This document shows, piece by piece, positions 33,691 to 45,600 of a stretch of DNA of 64,000 bases. A program made the position numbers and the translations under genes. The stretch covers positions 11,695,634 through 11,759,633 of the forward strand of contig NC_047065.1 in NCBI RefSeq assembly GCF_902459465.1, in the 5' to 3' direction. Each line of letters opens with the position of its first letter. Within the stretch, counting starts at the first letter, position 1. Under the pieces are notes generated by a model. The model made no database searches. It was not told where the DNA came from and saw only the letters and a list, made by a program, of their open reading frames with translations. This DNA comes from Asterias rubens. Taxonomy: Eukaryota; Echinodermata; Asteroidea; Forcipulatida; Asteriidae.

Positions 33691-36600
33691 GTAACATCGT
33701 TGAATGGGCACAGCCAGACGATGTAGACTTGGAGGGTGTAGAATTCAAAGCTATGGCCAGCGGCTCTCATACAGTGCTCTCCGATTTCATGTAAGAGAAT
33801 TAATTAGACAGCCTGGGTGGTTTTCTTGGTAATTTTAATCCGGATGCTTTTCTTGAAATTTGTTGAAAGATGTGAACGTATTATACAGGGGTTAAGTTCG
33901 CCTTAAAGGTGTTATACAGGGGTTAAGTTCTCGCAAGGACTTTTGTCTCTGTAGTAAGGCCTGTTTCACTTTGAAATTTCGCGCAAAGCGAGTTAAACGT
34001 CACAGCTCTGTTTTCTCTTTGAATGTTTCGCAGGAGTGCATGGTGGAAAATTCATGCAAAATTTTCAGAATGTAAACACATTGTCCTTGATTGCAACCAT
34101 TGCAACCACCAAATAACCATCTAAATACGCCATCTATCTAGTGTACAAGACCCTATTCCTAGGCGCAGAACAAAAAACAATACGTACAACAAAAAGAAAT
34201 GTAGAACATAATACAAAATTATACAATGAATAATCTACTGTCAAGACATGTAACGAGCTAAGTGTAAGAGGATTTAAATAAATGGGTTTTCAGCAAGTTT
34301 TTAAACAATGGAAGAGAACTACAGCATCTGATGATAGGTAAAGCATTCCAAAGTTTAGGAGCACAAGCGAAAAAGGCACGATCGCCATACGATGAGGAAG
34401 TTCTAGGAATAGTTAAAAGGGACTTAGCAGAAGAACAAAGAGTGCGAGAGGGGGCATAAGGTACAAGGAGATTTGGGATATAAGAAGGAGTTAGGCCAAT
34501 CTGAGATTTAAATGCAATAAGTAGAATTTTGAATTGAATTCATGGTCGAATGGGAAGCCAGTGAAGTTCCTATTTATTTTTTAAAATTTTTGTTTAAAAG
34601 GTTTTTAAATCAAGCCAAGGAAAAAATAATTCTAGTATGAACTTCATAATCAGTCAAAGTGTGTTTTATTTTAACAAATCCTGTATAAGACCCTCAAGCC
34701 TATTGCATTGTGATGATGTTGGAAGTCTTGGCTGTGCTGTCTGCCCATTTCTAAATAACAAGTATTACACCTTATTTGGGGGAATTTTGTCTTCTTCTTT
34801 GCTATTAATGTCACAGTACTGCTTTGTTTATCTTGGCCTCATCACATTATTGTCTCTGTTTAACCTTGGCATTATTTATTAAAAAATCTTCCATCTGATC
34901 AAGATTATTACTTGGCTGAAGAAGCTAGAAACCTTTATTACATGAACGTGATGTAGTTATCATTTGAAATTGTGGCTCTTGACCAGTGCCCAAGCAAAGA
35001 ATCAGCGATTATAGAAGCAGGGAATTCCGTGCTTCATCAAGTGTACTATACTTCATATGTTTGCATGCAATACGCTTTTGTGCAGGCAACATGCCATGTT
35101 TACAAGGCATTCTTTGCTCACATGGCTAGCTCAGAAATTTGGCGCTTGCTCTGTTGTATTTTTTTTAAGGTACACTTTTTGTGTACCATTGAGGATAAGT
35201 TAGGCTCGTTCCTTATACATTGACAATACAAGTACCACACTGCCACGCTGTAAACTGAAGTACATCCTGCAATAAATGTGTGCAAAATTGTGTAAGAAAT
35301 TTGATCTATTTTCTTTAATTATGTTGGCAACAGTGTAATGGACCCTTTACAGTCAGGAACAATATTGAAGTGCATTATTCTCCTATGAGTAATTCAGTTA
35401 CTGGTTGGTAGATGTGATTTTATTACTCGTAGTTGTCAGGTACGTTTGCGTAGATTTATCAGTGCCAAGGGGTTTTCGGGGAGAGGGTATGTATGGTGTT
35501 CATTTGTATGAGACAATACATAAAGGGTATGATGTAGGTAGCCCGAGTCTAAAATTGCACAATTAAGCTGTCAGGTATGTGTGTGTAGATTTGTCAGTGC
35601 CGAGGGGGGTGGGGGAGAGGTTGATGTTCTCATGAGACAATAAAGGGTAGCCCAGAGTTTAAAATAATTTCACAATTTAGCTGTCAGGTACTTGTGTGTA
35701 AATTTGTTTGGGGGGGGGGGCTATGTAGGTATGGTGTTCCTTCGAGACAATAAAAGGGTATAGCCCGAGTATAATTGCACAATGCGTCATCGTGTAATGC
35801 AATCCAAAGGATGTGTATGACACAGCGAAGATGGGGTAGTTCTGCGCATAGCGACAGGATTGCATAGACACCTGTAACTAAAGAGTAGTTTTTGGACTGA
35901 GAGAGGAATAAAACGTCCATTGATATTGCCTTATTGAGATTGGTTCAAGATTGCAGTGCTGGCTGATTGTCCTGAGAGATTGATCGTCTGACACCAAGAC
36001 TAAGTGGCACCAAGGTGTTTTCCCACTCAGGGGCTGATAAAATGGAATTTCCACCAGGCTCAACACCTTGTAGGCCTATACGCTACGCAAAGTGCGTGCC
36101 GAGAAAACCTGCAAATTTCGGCTGATACCTGGGTACTTGGATCTTTGAATGAATTATCGGGATGGAGAGGATCGTATGGTTTAAGAAGGTCATCAACAAT
36201 ACATAACGACATCGATGTTGTTGAAATAACAGTAATTATAAATAAATAATAAAAAATGCTGTCAAATAGTTAAAAGGATAATACATACATGTATGAGTGC
36301 TACAAAAATGAACTCTAAACAAATGGCAACATCTAAAATGAATATACAATTAAGAGAGGTTTAGGGTAGCATCATGTTAATATCTCTTTTTGAGTAGTGT
36401 TGGTTCTTATAAATGAACTCTACAAAACACAACAGTGTGGAATCATTCATAGAGGTGCACTTACCAAGGGTAAAATACTTTGCTTTTATAAGCTCAAAAT
36501 ATCAAGCCTATATGTTACTGCTATTCCCTCAATTTGATTAAAGCGCTTAGCATACCCTAAAGTAGGTTAGTGGATTTGGGTTCATGTACAATGTTAAATT

Positions 36601-39600
36601 CAATTGCCCCTCAAGACCAAAGTCCCCAGATGCGATTAAAACCACACCATATATGTTTAACCTCACACATACTACTGGGGAGAGTGGTGTGACATTAAAG
36701 GCCTTGGGTACTTTTTGTACTGACACAAAACACAAAAAATTTCCTTAGATTTACATTAACTTACATGTACACAGTTTGAAGATAATGGTAGAAGAAAGCT
36801 TCCCTTCAAATATTACCTGCTGAAGTGCTGTAGTTGCTGAGAAATGAGTAAAACAGTGTCACAAAAATAATTTTTGGCTCAGGAGACGAAAATGTATTTA
36901 GCATGTAAAAGGTGGTGGTATTTACGCGACTCTCCTGAAAACATTTAAAGATGCTATGTCAGATTTTTGGCAGATTTGACCCAAATTTTTTGATTTGAAA
37001 TTCAATTCAGGTATTTTGATGGGGGTCGAGAAAGTTACAAGCTTTCATTTGAGCCATTGCTCGAAAAAGTCCGCAAATTATTAGTAGCAGTGAAATAAAG
37101 TGCTCAACATTAGTTTTTGTAGGGATCCCGACAATTTATCACGTGACCAATTCTTATGTGTTTTATAAGAAACGTTTTAAATTTTTGTCATGGTTCCTGA
37201 CCATTAAAAGTAAAAGTTAAACTTGTTTTCGTAAGAGCGGGTGATACTCTTTGAAATACCATTCACTCAAAACAAGTATTTATGTTTGGGGCCAAAAATC
37301 TGACATAGCATCTTTAACAACACTGTGGTATAAATTTACGCAACCCAACTGTGAACTGATTTTCACCTTTTTTCTCAAAACCTTCACGACTAATGAAGCT
37401 GAAACTTCTACAGGTAAAAAATATCTTCATTCACAAATAGGGCTTCATGTAATGGCCAAAAAAACTTGATCTCCAAAAAAAAAAACCAAGGGTAGCAAAA
37501 CCCTTTAATTTAAAGCGGAAGGACTCAACAATGGATGGAAGCATAATTTGCGGGGCCTGACATTTATGTACTTAATATGAACACTGTTGAATCATGCATC
37601 TACCATGTCTACGTCAATACATTACGGACATGTAACATGTCAGACCATGGAGGTTTATTCCTCCATGGTCAGACTTTACATTCAATGCATCTATACATGT
37701 ATTCCCCACTTCACAATCACTAGCCTTCATACATCATCAGTCACATGAATTGGCTCTATGGATTCTGCTTCTATTATCAAAGACCAATTTTTGCTACAAT
37801 ATAATATTTTTTTTTTTAGAAGTCTTAACCTGATTCTGATCTTAATCCTATATCTTAATCAATTTTTTTATTATTTTCTTTTAGCCCCTCAGAAAATTTA
37901 GTGAAATGATAGTATCGGGCAAACAAATTCAATGGAAATGTACATTGTGTAAGACAGTTTTTTGCACCGACAAAACTTTTTCAAAATGTCCATAGATTTA
38001 CATTAAACTTACAGGGTTTGAAGATAATGATAGTGGAAAGCTTCCCTTTAAATATCACTAACTAAAGTTGTGTTGTTTTTGAGAAATGAGTAAAACAAGT
38101 CACAAAATAATTTTGGTCTCATGAGACCAAAATGATTTCAGCATGTAAAATCACCCTTTTAAACCAGTTATGATATTATACCAAAACCATAGCAAATATT
38201 TTTATATGGCCTCAACATTATGACATATTTTTGTACCTTGTAGAAATGCCTAAAATACCAAACTTTTTGCATTTACAAGTGCAAATATCCAGTGGAGCCT
38301 TACATGTTTCTAAGTTTTGGTCAAGGGAGAGGAGACTCTTTGCTTGGCAAATAAAACCACACAATTTTTATCTAGGGACTGTTTACATCGCGCACAGAGA
38401 GGTAAAAGATTTGCCACGACTTTAGGGACACCTCGAAAACAGGACCTCCTACGATACCCTTTAAAAGCATCTCTCAAAATTCTGGTACTCATCAAGGAAA
38501 CAAGTCGATAATCTACATGTAGTAGCTAAAATGTCATTTCACAAAAGACAAAATCAACCTATTTTCTTCACTCAGAGCAAAAGATTTCAATTATAGAAAA
38601 CGCACAATCAGTTAAGAAATTCTCTCCATCTCGATGCGTCATACATGGGGTAGTCAAACTTTTGTTCATAATATTGTGTCTCTGATTTGTGAGCGTTGTA
38701 CAGTTACCGTGTTCCTCTCCACCCAGTCCTCATCAACACATGAACCGAAACACGTCAGCCTTAAATGTCAGAAACGATCTAATGACGTGGTAGGGCCTAC
38801 CACCTTAATGCACGACCTGACACAAGTTATACTATAATAAACCCTGCATTGCTATTGTCAACAGTTAGAATGACATCAAGGTGACGCTTTTCTCTCTCCT
38901 ACCGTCTCTCTCTGTCTCAATTTATCCATGGTTGGCAGAAAATTGATCCTGTGTCTCAGGAAATGAAATTCAAAGGAGACGCGGATTGATCTAAAGATAG
39001 TCGTTGTTTTAAAAGTCTTAGATTGTCAAGACTTGAAGGATGGCTTTCCAGACACTGGACACTATTGGTGATTGTCTTCTCACTTGCTGTATCTCAACAT
39101 ATGCATAAAATAACAAACCTGTGAAAATTTGAGCTCAACTGGTCATTGAAGTTGCGAGATAATAATGAAAGAAAAAACACCCTTGTCACACCGAGTTGTG
39201 TGCTTTCAGATGCTTGATTTTGAGACCTCAAATTCTAAATCTGAGGTCTCGAAATCAAATTCGTGGAAAATTACTTCTTTCTCGAAAACTACTCACAATG
39301 TTTTATAATACCAACCTCTCCCCATTACTCGTTACCATGTATGTTTTTTTTTTAATGCTAATTATTTTGAGTAATTACCAATAGTGTCCACATGCGGAAC
39401 GTGAAAAACATTTTGTGGGGGTAAAAAAAAATACCTTCCCCCTTAGTTACACTAATGTGTAGCCGTAGTGTTGTTCCAGATGTGCAACCTTTGCCTGGAT
39501 GGCTTCAACCTTGATGTATAGTCAGATCAATTGTCCCCCCTTGTGTTGAATCCAAATTACACTCAATATTCTACATCCCTGGCTCTTGATTGACTCGGTC

Positions 39601-42600
39601 GGCATTGATCAACATTCATCATGTTCATGCACAGTCTTTTATTTCACACTCGTTCGGTAACATTGATCCATAATTAATTTTGATGTGAACAAAGGATCGA
39701 GGGATGTGTGTACAGTGTAAGTTGCTTAGAGACACATTGAGAGTTCAGGATGTAGCTTGTCTGTATAGAGTATTGTCCGGAGTACATGTAGGTCCGGAAT
39801 ATGTGTTCCGCAGGCCACAGGGTGTCAGTGTTCTGAAGGAACTAGGCACAATAGTGTTCAGTGTATCCTATAGACTCCAATGTTTTCTGTAGGCCCCAGG
39901 CGCCAGTGTTCTGTAGGCACCAAGCACTAGTGTTCCAAAGGCCCCACATGTATGTGCACACAGGCCCTAGCCAATAGTTTTCCATAGGCCCCAGGCACCA
40001 GAGTTCTGCTGGGCCTAGGGACTATGTTCCATTAGACCCTAAGCCCTAGTGCTCTATAGGCTTAGGCACTAGTGTTGTATTCATCTTAGGCCCTAGGTAC
40101 TAGTGTTCTGCCGACACTAAGCACAAGTGTTCCATAGGCCATAGAGGCTCCAGTTTTCCTTGACTTGCACACCACTAGCCTGTCCCATGGTCCTAGGCAG
40201 TGTTGATAACTATTTCTCAAAATTACATGATCTTTAGAGAAGTTACCAGTGGACTCCATCTTTTTTTCTTTTCTTCACCAGATATTTCAGGAAAGACAAC
40301 TACTTTGGTCTGAGCTGTTTTCAGAATATGCATGTAGACAGCGAGGCGGAGCGGGGGGCCAGAATGAAATCTGTAGGCATCTTGTCCACTTCGTACACCG
40401 CCCTCTACAAACACATGCAGTTTCTGGAAAACCAAGTCAGGTAAAATTTATGATCGTGTAATTGATCAGGGAATCTACAAACACCCTTACGAATCTGGTT
40501 TTTGGGGTCGTGCTATTGTCGTTCTATTATTCACTTTTTTTTGCAGAATTCCCTTGTGGGGTCCAGGTATGTTTCTGGCACTTCATGCAGAAACATATAT
40601 TTTGAAAAGTCTTCCATTATTTGTAAATTTATCTGTTTTATTTTTAGACACCAATTAGAGATCCCAGGTCGCTATGGTCAGCTGTTAGCGTTCTATAACG
40701 ATCGCAAGGGGTCATTACCCTCCATCGAGTCATCGAGGGACACGTTGTCAGTGTCGTCACCCATGACAGGATCCTCGGGGCCAACGCCCATAACCACACC
40801 CAGTTCAGAGTACCTACCCTCCATGAAGGTTTGTAAATACTGACACTTTGAGAACTCTGGTTGAAATTGGCTGAGAAAACCTGTAATAAAAGAAATTTTA
40901 TTTTTATCATTTGGGAATCTTGTCAATAGTTGTGATGCCGTCAAGCAAAATGAATCTTTTGTCGACCCAGGTCATTTACAAAACAAAATCATTTCAGAAG
41001 AACATTATTTTTTTTACTTTTATACTGTTATTTTAATCCCAATGCTAATACCACCTTGTGGTTGTGAAAGAAGAAACACTTAGAGATGCGAGATATTAAA
41101 ACTGAGAAAAAAGGGGTTTAAAGTTGAGTTGTTTATGGAAAATACATCAGCATTATTAAAGTTCTTATCTTATGTTATATTTGCTTACAAGGCTAGTTTT
41201 AACCAGCTTTTGTTGTTTTTTTTTATCAGGAAGGAAGGATGTTGCCCAAAATATATACTTTGATATCTAAATTTTCCCAAACAAAACTTTTGAAAATGTC
41301 GCCCCTCTGTGCCTGTTTTGCCTGTTTAGGCTTGTTTTTCTATACTGATGTTTCCAAAATTGACCCATTTGCAGCTTGATTGCATCACATTTCAGTTTTT
41401 TCTAAATAAACCTAAGAATCATGAGAAAAACCATAGATTGGTGTAAACAACAAACAAACACAGCAGAAAAAGAAACAGGAAATATATTTTACTGAAAAGT
41501 CAAAGTACATCAGAAACAGGACACTGTCCTAAATATTCCTATCTTATACCTTCATCTGTGATCCGCTGTAAGGAGATTTAGAGGGACTCGCCCACGCTGG
41601 GGTAAATGTCAGCCCAGATTACTGTGTTATTTCCCCCTTTCCTGGGATAAACAGAATTATGCAAAGCACTCAACCACGCATCGACGTGCATTCTATGAAC
41701 CACCACCTGCGCACACCACGCATTAACCTCTGGCCTATATTACAGTAGAGCACCAGTAGTAATTACTTCATACCCAATTGAGTTGTGTGTACTTTGGTAT
41801 TAAAGGCTGGCAGGCCTTCAGTGGCGAGTGGAAACTTGCGCTACTGTAACTATTTATTAAAAAACAAAAATATTTTGGCTCAAAATGAAACCAAGAAATC
41901 GTCAAATAGTATCTTCATGATGTAGCATGTGACCTGTATGCCTGAATATATTTGTGTTTGGAAGATCATAAAGAAAAAGAATTATTTGTAACTACATGAT
42001 TTTTTGTTTATTATAGCTAATTCTTAACATCGTTACCCTCATCGGACAGTGTCATGAAAATAGCCACTTGATGTTTACAGCAAAACAAAGAGATTTGATT
42101 TCCTTAATGGAATGAAACATTTCTCCTGCGGCATGACAAGATGTTACACCATGTTTCGGACATTTCCCCAGCGAGCATGTATCTTACATACAATTGTACA
42201 TGTGTTCCCCTTACCTTTAGGCTACACTTAACTACATTGGAAGTACCTTTCTTGCAGCTGCCTCTCTGGTGGATTTCTATTCCTTGGTCCATGGTTGAGC
42301 TCTGAATTTACTACAATTTTTTTACAAATGGGATTTTCTGCTTTCCTAGACCAAAGGACATATTGTATAAATGACATGGCGTTTTTAACCCCAGCAGAGT
42401 CTTTGTCAAAGACTAAAGCCCTCTGAAAACCTCAAAGAAAGACCATCAGGCTTTTTAACATTTTGGGAAAAAGAATTTTATCTTTAACAATAATTTGTTC
42501 TAGAAATCAGAATTGTTTTGTCCTCAATTTTGTTTGATTTAGTTTTTTATTTCCACCCCCCCCCCCAAAAAAAAGAAATAAGTTAACAAAATAAAATAAC

Positions 42601-45600
42601 AATTCAGACACTTTTTAGCCTCTTAATTATCAAGGTTCTTCCCCATCTGTGAAGAGGATTTCATTTGTCCGAATTCTTTGATAGATTAATTGATATATTT
42701 TGGCTTCGAGGGTCCAACCCATATTAAGCAGAGCCTGTTTTTGGGTTTAGTTCAAGACATTTAATATTTTTGGCTTCGGGGGACCCGCACTAAAACAGAG
42801 CCTGTTTTTGCTTCAAGAATGTTTGTCAAAGTCATTTTCTAGATGCTCCGTCGAGCACTCAGAGGCATTTTTATATAGTCGGCACAATTGATCCTAAGCT
42901 TTTATCATGTCAGAATCAGTTTTTGTTTTGATTGCGCTGGGGAGGGGAGTCATCGTGCACAGAGCTGTGTCGGTTGTTTTAAAGGCACTGGACACTTTTG
43001 GTGATTACTCAAACAAATTCTTAGCTTGAAAACTTACTTGGTACGAGCGACGGAGAGCTGTTGATAGTAAAAATCATTGCCAGAAACGGCTCCCTCTGAA
43101 GTAACGTATCGTTTTTGAGAAAGAGGTAATTTCTCACTCAAATATTAAAAGACTTCAGGCCTTAAGCCTTTTATCTGGCATCTGAAAACATTTCCCCAAT
43201 AAGGGTGTTTTTGTTTCATTATTTTCTTGCAATTTCGATGACCAATTAAGTCAAAATTTTCACAGATTTGTTGCATAAGACTCTGGTTTGATTGTAATTT
43301 TAAATTTTGTGTGTTTTCAGATCACCCATCCTGCCGGCTGTTTTGCACAATTTATTAATTTCTTCGGGGAGCAGATCTTTGTTTTATGGAAGTACATCCT
43401 TCTCAGGAAGAGAATCTTATTCTTCTCTCCACCACCAATCGGGGTTGTCTGCTACAGAGGTAAGGACCACACTGGGATTCTTATTTATCTCCGATGATAT
43501 TTTGAACCAGGATTTCCCCAAAATGTCTTGTATTGCCAATGGCATAGTATTCATTTTTAGGAACACCAGCGTTAAATCGGTTGTGTGTGTACTGTGTGTG
43601 TGTGTGGAATATTGTTGTCAAAATGTAATGAAGATTTGAAGTAAAGACATTCAAAGCATACATTTGCGTTTATTGATACTCGTTTAGTTTTCTGTGATGT
43701 AAGGTACTAAGGATTGCACAATAAGGATTGAGTGACATTGTCCTCCTAAAAGCGAGCTGGTGCAGTGGAATTACCCCCCAGTATTAGTGCAAAGTAGTTA
43801 CAGTGTATGTTAATGTTGTTGTAATTGCGGGCCCTAATTAGGTGCTTTGTCTGGATATATTTCTAGTTTCAGCATTTGCATAAAGACTAATTGACACGCT
43901 AATTGTTTAAAAGGGACGCTGTACATGAAAGTCTTGTTAATTGGTTGAGTAACCAGGTAATTGTTCTTGCCCATTGTGTAAATTCAAACGAAGAAAATTA
44001 TGCTGGGATGGGTAATTTACAAAACAGTTCTTAGTGCCCAACAGACATGATTTGTTTACTAAATAAGCAACCTTGTATTATTCCGAGACGTTTCCTGGCT
44101 GGCTAGATACTACACAAGGCCCCAAAACATCTTAGCAGAAACATATTTCTGCTTAGCAGAAACGTATTTCTGCTTAGCAGGAATGAGCAGGATACCAGTC
44201 ACAAAATGCATGAGTGGCATGGTAGTTTGGCTGGTAACCCTGTTCTGATGAGCAGTGTTGAGGCACTTTTTGTGCTTAAGCAGCTATATGAAATTGAGCC
44301 CTCCCGGTCATATGAGCTAAACATGTATTACTAAATAAAATACACTTAATAACTGCTGGATAAGTCTTGATAATATCTGGCAGTTTGTTTTTGTTTCTCA
44401 TATAAAAAAGTAAAAATGTCCATCAAATGTAACATTTTTCCTCTATTGAGCTGCGTACAAATTGTGCATGCAGGAAGTCTAGGTTCTGTTGCTCTTTTGT
44501 AAAGCATATAATGTCAAAGGTCACACGGTCTTAATATCGTCTTCATGTAAGATGTCCTCTTTTATTCCCTAGAAAACCATTACAACCTCATAAAACCCTT
44601 AATTATCTCTCATTGATTGCATTCTGTGTCTCTATGACTCTATCATAAACGTTCCTTTGTCCGTCCTGCCAGAGAGTAAGAGCAACCTCCTCCCCCCCCC
44701 CCCAAGGAGCAGGCACACAAATTAAGCGCAGATCTAATAGACTCTGGCAGAGGACAAGACTTAAGTTGATTAGTTGGTTTCAATAGATGATGGAACGATG
44801 ACAAGGGGGTAGCATGTCCTTGTAACTCTAGGGGCGATCTCTACAGCCTGGTTTGAAGCCATGTCTTGCAGATGGAGGGATATCTGGAACAATGAGATTG
44901 AGAGGATGAGAGGGGGAGAGACGACGAGGGGGATTAGAGGGGGATTAGCGGGGATGTGACTTATCCGTTTTAACTAGGAAATCCCCCCCTAAAAAAAGTT
45001 CATAAAAACATGGAGATAAAAACTATATGAAATGCCCTGACTGCAGAGAAGGGCTTTCAAAACCACAGATAAATGTACATGTTTGTATTCAAGTAGGCTT
45101 CATGCTTGCAAGCTTTTGTGCTCGCGATGCGCTCTCAGTTCATTTTGTTTTATAGCCTATCACCTCCTAGGATTAGAGAGGGCTGGATTATCCAATAGGC
45201 ACTGCTTGGAGTGTAATCCCGGGAGTGTTCTAGGCAGTAAATATTTGTTGGATAACACCCCAAAACGACACTTTCCTGGCGTCAAGTTACCAAGAATTTG
45301 TTTTTGCAACAAATTTGGTTGCTGTGGTTGTATTACATTGGTTACTATATGGGTACAAAACATTGATTTGTTACATTGGTTGCTACGGGCATATCAGTTT
45401 TATCACCTTTTTATCTTTAATTTTTGCAGTGTACTGTGCATCATTACTTGGTCAATACGACGTGTTTATATCCTCGGCCATGGACCATAAACCTTTCTTT
45501 TACATCAACGTAGCTGACATTGACACGTTAGAAACAGAAGTCTCATATGTTGCCTGTAAGTATCTGCCATTTTTGAATCAATATTTTGTTTTGGGATATC

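Larger units (their letters stand above)
33791..40281. other. 6.5-kb DENND11 intron; repeats only
   Basis: It holds the repeats listed at 34130, 35436, 36695, 39050 and 39880. The short frames at 34637-34882, 34972-35223 and 36004-36249 lack homology or splice context. A perfect small hairpin, GACCATGGAGG / CCTCCATGGTC, lies near 37643-37670. Confidence 0.55.

Noticed and set aside
34972-35223. 83-codon frame in the DENND11 intron
   Set aside because: No recognisable protein, no splice context, ordinary length for AT-rich chance frames.
45083-45490. 135-codon frame on the plus strand
   Set aside because: It overlaps the DENND11 exon at 45430-45555 in a different frame, and the upstream part is unconserved intron.
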